62,224 bases of DNA from an uncultured Flavihumibacter sp. (GTDB taxonomy: Bacteria > Bacteroidota > Bacteroidia > Chitinophagales > Chitinophagaceae), in assembly GCA_946482545.1 (NCBI GenBank), contig CAMLRX010000005.1, positions 1 through 62,224 on the forward strand, given 5' to 3'. Positions 8,422 through 17,519 of this stretch are shown here, piece by piece; positions within the stretch are counted from its first letter, which is position 1, and the number at the start of each line of letters is the position of its first letter. The position numbers and the translations under genes are program-made. A model generated the notes under the pieces. It did not search any database and was not told where the DNA came from. It saw nothing but the letters and a program-made list of their open reading frames with translations.

Positions 8422-9717
8422 ATGAACAGCAGAAGAAAATTCATTGCCACCACAGCCGCCCTTGCCGCTTACACCGGTGCGGTATCGGCCTTTCCGGGCA
8501 TCCGCAATTTCGCCCTGGAAGGGAAAATAAAACTCGGACTAATCGGCGTTAAAGGGATGGGCTGGAGCAACATCAGTTCCTTCCTCAAACTCCCCGACGT
8601 GGAATGCACCGCGCTTTGCGATGTAGATGCACGCGAACTGGATAAACGCGTAAAAGAACTGGAAGCAAAAAACATCAAAGTAAAAACCTATAGCAACTAC
8701 CGCGACCTGCTGGCCGATAAAAATGTAGATGCCGTAATCATCGGCACACCCGACCACTGGCACTGCCTGATGATGATTGAAGCCTGCGCCGCAGGTAAAG
8801 ATGTGTATGTAGAGAAGCCGCTCGGCAACTCCATCGTGGAATGCAACGCCATGACGGAAGCCGCGAAAAAACACAACCGCATTGTGCAGGTAGGGCAATG
8901 GCAAAGAAGTCAGCAACACTTTAAAGATGCCATGGCCTATGTGCATTCCGGCAAACTCGGCAAGATAAGACTCGTAAAGGCCTGGGCCTACCAGGGCTGG
9001 ATGAAAAGTATTCCCGTTAAACCCGATGGCCCCGTTCCGGAAGGCGTGAACTACGATATGTGGCTCGGTCCTGCAAAGAAGCGTCCATTCAACCCGAACC
9101 GTTTCCATTTCGATTTCAGGTGGTACTGGGATTACGCCGGCGGATTGATGACCGACTGGGGTGTACACATGCTCGACTTCGCACTCATTGGCATGAAAGC
9201 GCACACACCAAAGTCTGTAGTAGCCAGCGGCGGCAAATTCGCTTACCCCGATGATGCGGCAGAAACACCAGACACCCTTACCGCTTTGTATGAATTCGAG
9301 GGCTTCAACATTCAATGGGAACATGCCACCGGCATCAACGGCGGCCCCTACAACCGTGACCATGGCGTGGCCTTCCTCGGCAACAACGGCACACTGGTGG
9401 TGAACCGCGGTGGATGGGAAGTGATCCCGGACGGCACCAAAATAGAAGCCGTGCCCCTGCAAAAAAGTGTGGACCGCGGGCTCGACATGCACACCGCCAA
9501 CTTCGTAGCCGCAGTGAAAGCCAGGAAACCGGAACTGCTGAATGCACCGGTAGAAGCAGGCGCGCACATCGCCATCTTCTCGCAAATGGGCAATATCGCC
9601 TACCGCACGGGAAAAAAGATTTACTGGGACGAAAAGAAAGGCGCGTTCAACGATAAGGATGCCAATAAACTACTTGCGGCATCTTACAACAACGGGTACA
9701 AAATACCTTCGGTATAA
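8422..9717 (+). CDS. Gfo/Idh/MocA family oxidoreductase with Tat signal, 431 aa
   Basis: NAD(P)-dependent sugar or cyclitol dehydrogenase-like enzyme, exported folded through the Tat pathway. The N-terminus has a twin-arginine motif (SRRKFI, residues 3-8) and a hydrophobic stretch to about residue 25. The Rossmann dinucleotide motif is GLIGVKGMG near residue 40, and the family's EKPL motif occurs near residue 130 (DVYVEKPLGN). The C-terminal alpha-beta sheet domain follows, with GGLMTDWGVHMLD. Such exported members in Bacteroidota act on glycans or glycosides in the periplasm (family knowledge); the substrate here is unknown. It stands alone and is followed by repeat array R3 about 40 bases after the stop. 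Confidence 0.92.
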   Translation: MNSRRKFIATTAALAAYTGAVSAFPGIRNFALEGKIKLGLIGVKGMGWSNISSFLKLPDVECTALCDVDARELDKRVKELEAKNIKVKTYSNYRDLLADKNVDAVIIGTPDHWHCLMMIEACAAGKDVYVEKPLGNSIVECNAMTEAAKKHNRIVQVGQWQRSQQHFKDAMAYVHSGKLGKIRLVKAWAYQGWMKSIPVKPDGPVPEGVNYDMWLGPAKKRPFNPNRFHFDFRWYWDYAGGLMTDWGVHMLDFALIGMKAHTPKSVVASGGKFAYPDDAAETPDTLTALYEFEGFNIQWEHATGINGGPYNRDHGVAFLGNNGTLVVNRGGWEVIPDGTKIEAVPLQKSVDRGLDMHTANFVAAVKARKPELLNAPVEAGAHIAIFSQMGNIAYRTGKKIYWDEKKGAFNDKDANKLLAASYNNGYKIPSV

Positions 9718-9754
9718 GAAATGACTTTTCCGGGAACCGAAGTATTCTTGCAGA

Positions 9755-9914
9755 GTTTTTTTTCACGCAACTGCTTTATGCTTCGCACTGCGCAGACGCA
9801 AGGAAGCCAGGACGCAAAGCCTTAGTGGGTTGGGGAGATTTTATTTAGCGAAGAGACTTTTATTTCTCGTGATTGCTTCGTGCCTCGCAACGCCAAGGCG
9901 CTACGTTAGCGGTT
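9755..9914 (+). repeat. CGCAAAG-family repeat array R3 (forward)
   Basis: Starts with a run of T and CACGCAACTGC, then the TGCTTCGCACTGCGCAGACG head, AAGCCAGGACGCAAAGCC, a linker, and a second unit ATTTCTCGTGATTGCTTCGTG with CTCGCAACGCC. It follows the Gfo/Idh gene in sense orientation and points to the hairpin at 9943-9978. The 562-base gap 9718-10279 contains only R3, that hairpin and R4. Confidence 0.85.
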
Positions 9915-9942
9915 GATTTAATTTTCTTTTAGCAATATATAG

Positions 9943-9978
9943 AAATGGTGTGCCTTATAGAAAGGCACACCATTTTTT
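9943..9978. terminator. Bidirectional terminator between Gfo/Idh and the PAS kinase
   Basis: A 14-bp perfect stem (AAATGGTGTGCCTT at 9943-9956 with its complement at 9962-9975) has a 5-base loop and is followed by a run of T on the plus strand (9973-9978). The A-rich left foot gives a short U-run on the minus strand. It serves the convergent genes ending at 9717 and 10280. Confidence 0.85.
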
Positions 9979-10045
9979 ATTTCAGATCTTGGAAAGTTCA
10001 ATAATTCAATCGCGGGAATAAATAAAGTCACGCAACAATTAAATC

Positions 10046-10279
10046 AGTCGTTGCGCCGTGACGAGAAATAAACCCAATAACGCTGCTGCTTAATTCAATA
10101 AGCTGAAACACAAACAACGCTTTGCGCCGTGGCGTCGTCGCGAGAAATAAAAACAAACAACACTGCTCCTTCATTACAATAAGCCGAAATACAAACAACG
10201 CCTTGCGTCCTTGCTCCTTCGCGTCTTTGCGAGGAACGAAGCAGTGCGCAGTGCGAAGCACAAAGCAGTTGCGCGAAAA
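10046..10279 (-). repeat. CGCAAAG-family repeat array R4 (reverse), three units
   Basis: On the minus strand it begins directly after the TAG of the kinase gene (TTTTCGCGCAACTGC). It carries the TGCTTCGCACTGCGCA head, a GAGCAAGGACGCAAGGCG block, and two further ATTTCTCG units separated by linkers that resemble each other (both contain TTGTTTG followed by GGCTTATTG or AGCTTATTG). It faces R3 across the hairpin at 9943-9978. Confidence 0.85.
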
Positions 10280-13042
10280 CTACCCTTCCACCGGCAACAC
10301 CACATGCACCGTAGTACCCACCCCTACCGCAGATTCTACATACACATGTCCGCCATGGTTCGAAACAATCCGTTTGCAAAGTGCAAGTCCGATACCTGAA
10401 CCCGGATACTGCTCACGCGTGTGCAACCTTTTGAACACCTCGAAAACATGGGTAGCATATTCCTGGTCGAAGCCGATACCATTATCGGAAACACGGATAT
10501 GCACATACGTACTTAACGGATTGTAAGATGGCAGGAGTAGCTTCAGGTTTTCCTGTTCCACAGGAACGGTATCAATTTTAATTACCGGGCGTTTATTGTT
10601 GCCCGTGAATTTCAGTGCATTGCTGAGGAGATTGTGAAACAACTGGTTCATCTGTAATTGAACAGCCCGGATGGTGGGCAAAGGGGCGATTTGTATTTCC
10701 GCATTCTTTTCCGCAACGATCAGCTCAAAATCGCTGGTGATATCCAGCAATAAATCGGAGAGCGCTACTTTTTGCCACAACGCCTGCATACCGGATAAGC
10801 GGGAATAATCCAGCAGGCTTTGGATGAGGTTGGTCATTCTGCCCGCGGCCATACCTATTTTTTCCAGTAGTTGTTTCTGAGATGGCTGCAGTTGGTCGCT
10901 TCCTTCCAGCATACTGGTGAATATCCTGATTTTGCGGAGCGGTTCCTGAAGATCATGGCTCGCTACATAGGCGTAACGTGCAAGTTCTTCATTGGAACGT
11001 ATCAGTTGTTCGTTGGAATCGGCGAGTTCTTCGTTGATGGTTTGTAATTCTTCATTCAGGGCCTGGAGCTCTTCGGTCCTTTGTTGCACCACCTGCTCCA
11101 GTTCGAGCTGGATCATCCGCTGTCGGGTTACATCCTGAATGGCCCCACCAATACGGTGCAAACCGGGGAAAGATTTCCCCTGAGCGTGTAATATCCTTGG
11201 TTTGGAACCGGAAGTGAAAAAACTGATGTCGATAGAACTTCCTTCTTCGCGCAGCAGTTTTCGCAAAGCAACCATAACATGCGAGCGGTCTTCTTTCCGG
11301 ATATGCCGGAAGATGCCCGTGAGTGTAACGTCCTCCTCTTTGGAGAAACCGAGCCAGTTGCGGAGACGGGGAGAAACCGAAAGTGTTTCACTGCGGGTAT
11401 CCAGTTCCCAGGTGCCCAGTTCCGCGAGTTCAATAGCAGCCCGCAGGCTGGTTTCCACTTCCTCCACTTTTCGCCGGGCCAGTACCTGTCCGGTTATTTC
11501 AGTTGCGGTAATCAGTACCCCGTAAATTTCTCCAGCTATGTTTTGTAAGGGCTGGTAAATGTAATTGTAGTAGCCCTGGTAAGAAAGGCTATTTTTCACG
11601 AGTGAAGGCCTTTCTTCATGCTGAAAAAAAGTGCTGCCACGCTCCATCACCTCAAGCAATTTTTCTTTTATTCCGGGATCAATCAGGTCAGGCACCGCTT
11701 CATCCAGTGTTTTACCAATGGGTGGCGTGCTGATTCCCAGCATAGTCATCATCTTTCCGTTTACGGTACGCACCACCAGTTCTTCCCCGATCAGCACCAT
11801 TTTGGCAACGGGGGAATTAGAGATCAGGTTCCGGGAAAACAATTCACTCTCTTCCAGTTGCTTACGGGCCTTTACCTGTTCGGTCACATCAACAGCCATA
11901 TCCATGATGGCATATACTTCACCGGCTTCGTTCCGCAATGGCTTATAGGTAAAATCAAAATAATAAGTGCCAAGTTTTCCATCCAGTTCCAACTGTGCCT
12001 CTGCGGCCCTGGCTACATAAGGAATGCCGGTTTGGTAGACTTCCGTGAGAATAGCCATAAACGATTGACCTCTCAGTTCAGGGACACCGTCCAGCAATGG
12101 TTTCCCAATAATGGTACGGTCCTTTCCCCAATACCTGAGCATTATTTCATTGGCTACTTCTATCTTCATATCCGGCCCAACAAACAAACAGGTAGCCACC
12201 GGCGCTTCTTCCACCAGCGACCGGAAACGGATTTCACTCTGCGCAAGCGTTAGTTTACCCTGGTGTTCGGCGGTGGTATCATAAACTGTACCGGTGAACA
12301 GGTAAGGTTTGCCCTGCCTGTCGTTCAGGTAAGAACCTGCCGCTTTCATCCAGTGAATGCTGCCATCAGTCCATATTACCCGGGCCTCGTAGTTTAGTTT
12401 TCCTGTTTTTTCGGCAATCTTGTACGCTTCCTCTCTTAAACGGCGGTCCTCGGGATGGATATGAGCAATGAAATCCTGGCGCGTTAACTGTTGTGTGGGA
12501 TTTCCGGTGAGTACTTTGGCAAGTGAGGGAGAGTATTCCATTTCTCCGGTATCCATAGAAATCAGGAAGTACGAAGAGTTTGAATTCTCCAGCGCCAGTT
12601 GTGCGATCGCTTCCGACAGGCGCACTTTTTCCTGCCCTTCCATTTCCATCGTCACATCCAGCGCTGTGCCTGAAAAGCGTTCCACCACTCCGTCAGGGTT
12701 GAAAGAAGCGCGTCCACGGCAATGCAGCCAACGCAGTTTGCCATCGGAGCCCACAGTCCGGAACCGCACATCGTACCCGCCCGTTGCACCTGGCAGGAGG
12801 GCTTCTGCAACTGCTTTTTCCACGTGCGCACGGTCGTGTGGATGAATGTATTTTAAAACCTGTCCATATTCCACTTTCTCCCCATCCGCAAAACCATATA
12901 GCTCTCTGCAACGTTCATCCCAGTAAACTATATTGTTTTGAGGATCCAGGTTCCAGGTACCAACGCCGGCTGCATTCAGGGCAAAAACAAGTCTTTCAAT
13001 CTGTTCCGAAGGTGAATTTTCTGCATTTACCCGGTGCGGCAT
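10280..13042 (-). CDS. Soluble multi-PAS sensor histidine kinase, 920 aa
   Basis: Cytoplasmic hybrid-free sensor kinase. Five PAS/PAC modules in series are visible, at roughly residues 17-137, 140-262, 265-395, 398-525 and 528-645, each ending in a PAC-like strand such as GTALDVT, GTVYDTT, MDMAVDVTEQ or GGAIQDVT. A coiled coil (EELQALNEELQTINEELAD) leads into the dimerisation helix with phospho-acceptor His696 (YVASHDLQEPLRKI). The ATPase domain has the N box (NQLFHNLLSNALKFT), DNGIGFD, and GSGIGLALCKR. No transmembrane segment, receiver domain or adjacent response regulator is present, so its partner lies elsewhere. The C-terminus ends directly at repeat array R4. Confidence 0.93.
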   Translation of the reverse strand: MPHRVNAENSPSEQIERLVFALNAAGVGTWNLDPQNNIVYWDERCRELYGFADGEKVEYGQVLKYIHPHDRAHVEKAVAEALLPGATGGYDVRFRTVGSDGKLRWLHCRGRASFNPDGVVERFSGTALDVTMEMEGQEKVRLSEAIAQLALENSNSSYFLISMDTGEMEYSPSLAKVLTGNPTQQLTRQDFIAHIHPEDRRLREEAYKIAEKTGKLNYEARVIWTDGSIHWMKAAGSYLNDRQGKPYLFTGTVYDTTAEHQGKLTLAQSEIRFRSLVEEAPVATCLFVGPDMKIEVANEIMLRYWGKDRTIIGKPLLDGVPELRGQSFMAILTEVYQTGIPYVARAAEAQLELDGKLGTYYFDFTYKPLRNEAGEVYAIMDMAVDVTEQVKARKQLEESELFSRNLISNSPVAKMVLIGEELVVRTVNGKMMTMLGISTPPIGKTLDEAVPDLIDPGIKEKLLEVMERGSTFFQHEERPSLVKNSLSYQGYYNYIYQPLQNIAGEIYGVLITATEITGQVLARRKVEEVETSLRAAIELAELGTWELDTRSETLSVSPRLRNWLGFSKEEDVTLTGIFRHIRKEDRSHVMVALRKLLREEGSSIDISFFTSGSKPRILHAQGKSFPGLHRIGGAIQDVTRQRMIQLELEQVVQQRTEELQALNEELQTINEELADSNEQLIRSNEELARYAYVASHDLQEPLRKIRIFTSMLEGSDQLQPSQKQLLEKIGMAAGRMTNLIQSLLDYSRLSGMQALWQKVALSDLLLDITSDFELIVAEKNAEIQIAPLPTIRAVQLQMNQLFHNLLSNALKFTGNNKRPVIKIDTVPVEQENLKLLLPSYNPLSTYVHIRVSDNGIGFDQEYATHVFEVFKRLHTREQYPGSGIGLALCKRIVSNHGGHVYVESAVGVGTTVHVVLPVEG

Positions 13043-13243
13043 AGTAAGAAGGTGTTTTAAGCGTTAAACAAATGTAACGATTACCCTATTAATATTGTGC
13101 CATATACACCCTGCTGCTTCCTTAAGTTTATGACAGGCAAAGACATATAGCTGATAATTATCAGAAAGAAGGCATTGCCCCGGCGTTCATTGCTGCAGTA
13201 AATGATTTAGAAATGAAAGAATTGTGTAGCTGAGTTTCAACAT

Positions 13244-13271
13244 GAAAAAGAGGCATATCAAACGATACGCC
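13244..13271 (-). terminator. Terminator of the DUF892 gene
   Basis: On the minus strand GGCGTATC and GATATGCC form an 8-bp stem with one G-T pair and the loop GTTT, followed by TCTTTTTC. It lies 48 bases after the stop of the DUF892 gene. Confidence 0.65.
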
Positions 13272-13318
13272 CCTAATATATACTACCCGAACGGTATTTA
13301 TAGGATATGGTTGGATGA

Positions 13319-13870
13319 TTATTCTTCTTCTAACGCCATTTCGTTGATGTGCGATTCAGCCAGGTTGGTCAGGTCCATATCACATTGCTTTTCTTCGTCC
13401 AGTGTTTGCTGGAGCAATGCAGCAGCATCGCTGTAGCCGAGCAGGGTGGCCAGTTGTACCAGTCCGCCATAGGTAGCGATCTCGTAATGCTCCACTTTTT
13501 GCGCTGCGAAAATGATGGCTACGTCGCGCGTGAAAGTATCATCGTCGGTATCTTCCAGCACCTGCTTTCCTTCTTCCAGTAATCCTTCCATGGCCTCGCA
13601 TTTCTTACCGCGCGGCGCTTTTCCCAGCATGCCGAACACTTCCTGCAAACGCTCCACATGCGTTTCGGTTTCCCCCTGGTGTTTTTCTATGGCCGCACGC
13701 AACTCTTCATTGGTAGCGGCAGCGGCCATTTCAGGCAGTGTTTTGGCCAGTTTCCTTTCTGCATAAAGAATATCGCGCAGTTCATCTACAAAAAACTCTT
13801 CCAGCATGGAATGATTTCCATTGGAACCCTTGGTTGCACCTTGCATTTTTTTGTTGTTTGTCGCTTTCAT
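13319..13870 (-). CDS. DUF892 (YciF-type) ferritin-like protein, 183 aa
   Basis: Member of the YciE/YciF ferritin-like four-helix family, associated with stress responses in other bacteria. Visible helices carry the pattern FFVDELRDILYAERKLAKTL, then ATNEELRAAIEKHQGETETH, AAQKVEHYEIATYGGL and a terminal acidic helix. The Glu and His residues in EKHQGETETH and QKVEHYE fit a di-metal site. The frame remains open for 96 more codons upstream, but the first ATG giving a family-like N-terminus is at 13870 (MKATNNKK). A promoter-like pair of boxes lies just upstream. The gene is transcribed divergently from the M23 lipoprotein gene. Confidence 0.9.
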   Translation of the reverse strand: MKATNNKKMQGATKGSNGNHSMLEEFFVDELRDILYAERKLAKTLPEMAAAATNEELRAAIEKHQGETETHVERLQEVFGMLGKAPRGKKCEAMEGLLEEGKQVLEDTDDDTFTRDVAIIFAAQKVEHYEIATYGGLVQLATLLGYSDAAALLQQTLDEEKQCDMDLTNLAESHINEMALEEE

Positions 13871-13876
13871 ACTATT

Positions 13877-13905
13877 CAAATTTTTGAGTTGGCAATATGC
13901 AGCAA
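13877..13905 (-). promoter_or_regulatory. Promoter-like element of the DUF892 gene
   Basis: On the minus strand TTG (13903-13905) and AAAATTTG (13877-13884) are 18 bases apart. This fits the Bacteroidota housekeeping pattern TTG...TAnnTTTG with one mismatch. It would leave almost no leader before the ATG at 13870, which argues for caution. Confidence 0.3.
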
Positions 13906-14044
13906 GGGTAAAAAAGCCATACCAGCCTTTTAGAACGGAAGGTGTAAAGATCATTGTACAATTTGATGAAAAGCAACCTGCCAACGCCGTTGAATTTTCG
14001 CCACATGGCATGTATATTGAAGAATTGGAAGAAAGAAATTTTGT

Positions 14045-15340
14045 ATGAGAACATGCTACGCCCTGCTGCTCCTCCTGCTTGCCGGTTGTACCGGACCAGG
14101 CAAATCTTTCCTGTCGGGAAAAACACCGCATGAGGCTTACCAGCAAAAGATCACACAACTCGGGCTGGACAATAGCGCTATGGGCAAACTGTGGATGGAA
14201 GCCGCTGAAAACAGTCTCGCTTCCCCTGCAAACATTACACTCCCATACACAGAGAAAGGTTATTTTTCTGCAGAAACACCGAGAGCCGCAGGATACAGTT
14301 TCTCCCTGAAAAGAGGAGAAACGATTACCGCTTCGCTGGAAGCAAATCCAGATTCAGCTTTCCGGCTCTTTATGGAGCTCTGGGCCAGGAACAAAGAACT
14401 GGAACACAAACTGGTAAAAGCCGCAGATACTACTTACCAAATCGCCTTCGAAGTACCCAACGATGGCATTTACCAATTGAGGATACAACCGGAATTGTTA
14501 TCGAACGGCAATTATACCCTCACTATTCAAACCGGTCCCTCGCTCGCATTTCCTGTACCTGCGAACGCCAACCCCAGGACCACCAGTTTCTGGGGTGCAG
14601 CCAGAGACGGTGGAAACCGCTCACACGAAGGCGTAGACATATTCGCCGCCAAAAGGACGCTCTTGCTGGCCGCAGCAGATGGACGCATACTGAGAACAGG
14701 AGAAAACAACCTCGGTGGAAAAGTCATCTTCCTCCGACCCGAAGGGAAAAACATATCTATTTACTATGCACACCTCGATGAACAACTTGTGACACCCGGA
14801 CAAAACGTTCAGGCCGGCGACACCATTGGTCTAATGGGCAATACCGGGAATGCAAACACCACGCCCCCGCATCTCCACTTCGGCATCTACACGGGTAATG
14901 GTGCCATCGATCCTTATCCTTTCATCAACCCTAAAAGACCTGAAATACCAACGCTTGGAAACACCAGTCATAGACCCGGCACACTGGTGCGCACCAATAT
15001 CAAAGCCCGGTGGACCAATGCCATCAACAACAAAGACAGTTCACTCCCGGCAAACACCCTCCTGTACATCCAAGCCAGCGCGCCCGGCAAAAGATACAAA
15101 GCCATACTTCCCAACGGGCACACTGGTTTCATCAACACAAACAGCGTATCGCCACTTGACAAACCCTACCTGCAAACGACCCTGAAAGAAAACAGCACGC
15201 TCTCCTTTACGCCACTGGCAGATGCGCCCATTAAAACAACACTGGAAAAAGGCACGCGCATCATGGTACTTGCCCGTTTCAACAACTACCTATTAATTAA
15301 AAATGAAGCAGAAACTGGCTGGCTTCAAAACCTTCCTTAA
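14045..15340 (+). CDS. M23 family metallopeptidase lipoprotein, 431 aa
   Basis: Secreted lipoprotein with a LytM-type peptidoglycan endopeptidase domain. The signal peptide ends in the lipobox LLAGC (Cys15). Residues 60-165 form a beta-rich domain resembling pre-peptidase modules. The M23 domain spans about 180-295: HEGVD supplies zinc ligands His194 and Asp198, YAHLD carries His243, and PHLHFG supplies His276 and His278. The last 100 residues look like an SH3-type wall-binding region. It therefore probably cleaves peptide cross-links in the cell wall. The following unknown gene begins 70-90 bases downstream on the same strand. Confidence 0.93.
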   Translation: MRTCYALLLLLLAGCTGPGKSFLSGKTPHEAYQQKITQLGLDNSAMGKLWMEAAENSLASPANITLPYTEKGYFSAETPRAAGYSFSLKRGETITASLEANPDSAFRLFMELWARNKELEHKLVKAADTTYQIAFEVPNDGIYQLRIQPELLSNGNYTLTIQTGPSLAFPVPANANPRTTSFWGAARDGGNRSHEGVDIFAAKRTLLLAAADGRILRTGENNLGGKVIFLRPEGKNISIYYAHLDEQLVTPGQNVQAGDTIGLMGNTGNANTTPPHLHFGIYTGNGAIDPYPFINPKRPEIPTLGNTSHRPGTLVRTNIKARWTNAINNKDSSLPANTLLYIQASAPGKRYKAILPNGHTGFINTNSVSPLDKPYLQTTLKENSTLSFTPLADAPIKTTLEKGTRIMVLARFNNYLLIKNEAETGWLQNLP

Positions 15341-15413
15341 CAAAATTTTCAGTGCCGCACATACGAAATTACCGTCCGGTTTTGTTATATTAATGGAGTT
15401 AAAATTCCAGTGT

Positions 15414-16124
15414 ATGAAACAGTTATCTGAAACCTGGTTCGCGGAAGGCTACATTGATTTTGAACTGAAAAAATACACCCTGCTCGCGTACCTTCAGGAA
15501 GTAAACGGTTACTTCTCCCAAAACAAACTTTATCCCCAACTGGCGGAAGTGGTGTTCCATTATAACAACATCGTTTCCTTCAGGGAGAACAAACAATTTC
15601 TTCAGCAACAATTCCCTAAAAAGCTAACCGGCATCCAGCTCGAAAAGCTGCAACTGCTTTACGAACAAATGCTGGAAGACGATGTGGTGATGACTGAATT
15701 AGAGAACATCATTCATTACGCGGAAACGCATATCAACTCTACCTTGCGCACCGGTTCCGACATTTATGATTTTGTGGAAGACAAACTAAACATCTCCCCC
15801 ATAGGACTGCTGCCACTGGATACCCAGGAAGGCTATTTTTTCCTGACGAACGGCAACATCAAAACCACAATGGTGTACCATTACCGGCTCTCCATTTTCG
15901 AAAAACACCATGAGAAATACCGGAGCATGCGCACTGCTTTCCTCGACACCTGGCAAAGAAGTATCGCCAATACCTACGAACATATTAAAGCCGATATTAT
16001 CCGCAATAAAAAGGAATTGCCGAACCCCGCAGTTTATGCCATACAAACCGACCTCAGTTTCCCGGTGAATGAAACTTTATTGCCGGTAGCCAAGCGGAGT
16101 CTGGTAAAATACATCAGTTGTTGA
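15414..16124 (+). CDS. Conserved-looking hypothetical protein, 236 aa
   Basis: Not assigned to a family. The N-terminal motif MKQLSETWFAEGYIDFELKKYTLLAYLQ is strongly patterned, and the rest is mostly helical with no signal peptide or membrane segment, so a soluble cytoplasmic protein is likely. ATGs at 15393 (MELKFQCMKQ) and 15303 are also in frame; the latter overlaps the preceding gene. 15414 is preferred because the recognisable block starts there. The 3' end overlaps the convergent SDR gene by 11 bases. Confidence 0.7.
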   Translation: MKQLSETWFAEGYIDFELKKYTLLAYLQEVNGYFSQNKLYPQLAEVVFHYNNIVSFRENKQFLQQQFPKKLTGIQLEKLQLLYEQMLEDDVVMTELENIIHYAETHINSTLRTGSDIYDFVEDKLNISPIGLLPLDTQEGYFFLTNGNIKTTMVYHYRLSIFEKHHEKYRSMRTAFLDTWQRSIANTYEHIKADIIRNKKELPNPAVYAIQTDLSFPVNETLLPVAKRSLVKYISC

Positions 16125-16839
16125 TGATGCGGCGCGCCAGCGCTGGCAAAACGCTGTTCAATAACTTCAGCGCTTTCACCTTACCGATATTCATTTCAAA
16201 TACATCCTTTTCAAACAGGCGGATGAATATAGAAGCCAGTTCTTCTGCCTGCATTTTTCCTTTTCCCCGCCCTTTCGTCATGGCCGTATCCACCAACGGA
16301 GGAACCAGTTCAAATACTTTCACCTTTTGTTCCTGCAGCCGTAAAGCCTTGGAGAACATACGCAGGGCGGCTTTTGTAGCCGCATACACCGCTGCATCCG
16401 CTTTAGGCACCAATGCCAATGCAGAGGACACGTTTACAATTGCACTTTCTTCCTGCCTGAGTAACAACGGATACAATCCTGCGCACAACTGCAAAGGCGC
16501 CGAAAGGTTCACGCCTATTTCTTCCCTGATGAGCGCCGGACTGCAGCATTCCTTCCCTAAAAAATAGTTGTGCTGAATGCCCGCATTGTTCACGAGCACA
16601 TTTACATCCGGATGTTGTGCATGAATAAACTTTACCAGCCCATCAATATCCTGCTGAAGTGAAAGATCAGCGCAAAAAGGGATGATGGAAGGATACAAGC
16701 TTGTCAATTGCTCCAGGCTGTTCTTATTTCTTCCTGTGGCGATGATCGTGTTGCCTTTAGCCGCCAGCCCCAATGCCAGCGCCTTGCCGATACCGGCGGA
16801 AGCCCCGGTGATCAATACTTTATTTCCTGAAATGCGCAT
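16114..16839 (-). CDS. Short-chain dehydrogenase/reductase (DltE-like), 241 aa
   Basis: Classical SDR with a Rossmann fold. The cofactor motif is TGASAGIG (residues 11-18); NNAG is at 84-87. The catalytic residues are Ser139, Tyr152 and Lys156 (YAATK). GRNKNS after the second strand suggests NADP preference. Length is typical. It is predicted to reduce or oxidise a small carbonyl or alcohol substrate, which is not identified. The Crp/Fnr gene lies 59 bases upstream on the same strand and probably regulates or accompanies it. Confidence 0.92.
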   Translation of the reverse strand: MRISGNKVLITGASAGIGKALALGLAAKGNTIIATGRNKNSLEQLTSLYPSIIPFCADLSLQQDIDGLVKFIHAQHPDVNVLVNNAGIQHNYFLGKECCSPALIREEIGVNLSAPLQLCAGLYPLLLRQEESAIVNVSSALALVPKADAAVYAATKAALRMFSKALRLQEQKVKVFELVPPLVDTAMTKGRGKGKMQAEELASIFIRLFEKDVFEMNIGKVKALKLLNSVLPALARRIINN

Positions 16840-16898
16840 TTTTTTTCATGCAATGTTCAGCAGAAATAAAACGGATTCCATTTACACAGGTAAAGATT

Positions 16899-17471
16899 TC
16901 ATCCTTTCTTCCGGGCCCGTATCCTGCTGAGTTGTGTAGGGGTTATGCCCAGGTAAGAAGCGATATGGTATTGAGGAATACTGTTTTCCAGCAAGGGATA
17001 TTCCTCCCTGAACAAGTGATAACGCGCACCTGCGTCCAGGAGTACCATTTTTATTTCCCGCTGCTCCTTGTAAGCATAAAAATTTTCGGCCAGCAGGCGT
17101 GCCAGGGTTTCTATTCCGCGGTGCTCCCGGTAAAGCGCTTGCATACGGGTGTAAGGTGCCACCAGTAAAGTGCAGGGCGTAAGCGCCTCAATATTGATGT
17201 AATTCTGCTGCCCCGTTACCAGTGATGTATATGCGCCCGTAAATTCGTTCTCCGTGAAAAAGAATTTGTTGTATTCTGTTCCGGAAACATCCCTGTAAAA
17301 CGCACGCATCACCCCATGAAGCAGGAAGCCCATCTCTTTTTCCACACGACCCTCACGAGCAAAGTAGGTACCTTTTTCCAGCGCACGTTCTGAAAACAAA
17401 CTGCTGAAAGCAAACCATTCGGCTTCGGTCAGCGCCACGAAACGCGTTACATAAGCACGCAACTCTTCCAT
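16899..17471 (-). CDS. Crp/Fnr family transcriptional regulator, 190 aa
   Basis: Cyclic-nucleotide-binding-type beta-barrel at about residues 20-115 (KGTYFAREGRVEKEMGFLLHG, then RDVSGTEYNKFFF), followed by a dimer helix and a short helix-turn-helix (QYHIASYLGITPTQLSRIRAR). Members of this short Bacteroidota subgroup often control a neighbouring small operon. No cysteine cluster for an iron-sulfur centre is present, so an FNR-like oxygen sensor is unlikely. It sits directly upstream of the SDR gene on the same strand. Confidence 0.9.
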   Translation of the reverse strand: MEELRAYVTRFVALTEAEWFAFSSLFSERALEKGTYFAREGRVEKEMGFLLHGVMRAFYRDVSGTEYNKFFFTENEFTGAYTSLVTGQQNYINIEALTPCTLLVAPYTRMQALYREHRGIETLARLLAENFYAYKEQREIKMVLLDAGARYHLFREEYPLLENSIPQYHIASYLGITPTQLSRIRARKKG

Positions 17472-17519
17472 ACGCCGGCATTAAATTGATTCCCGGTAAA
17501 GATAAGATACATCACCGCA

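Noticed and set aside
8539..9585. 348-codon open frame on the minus strand opposite the Gfo/Idh gene
   Set aside because: It is fully antisense to a gene with clear family motifs and shows no family-like sequence itself; it results from codon bias.
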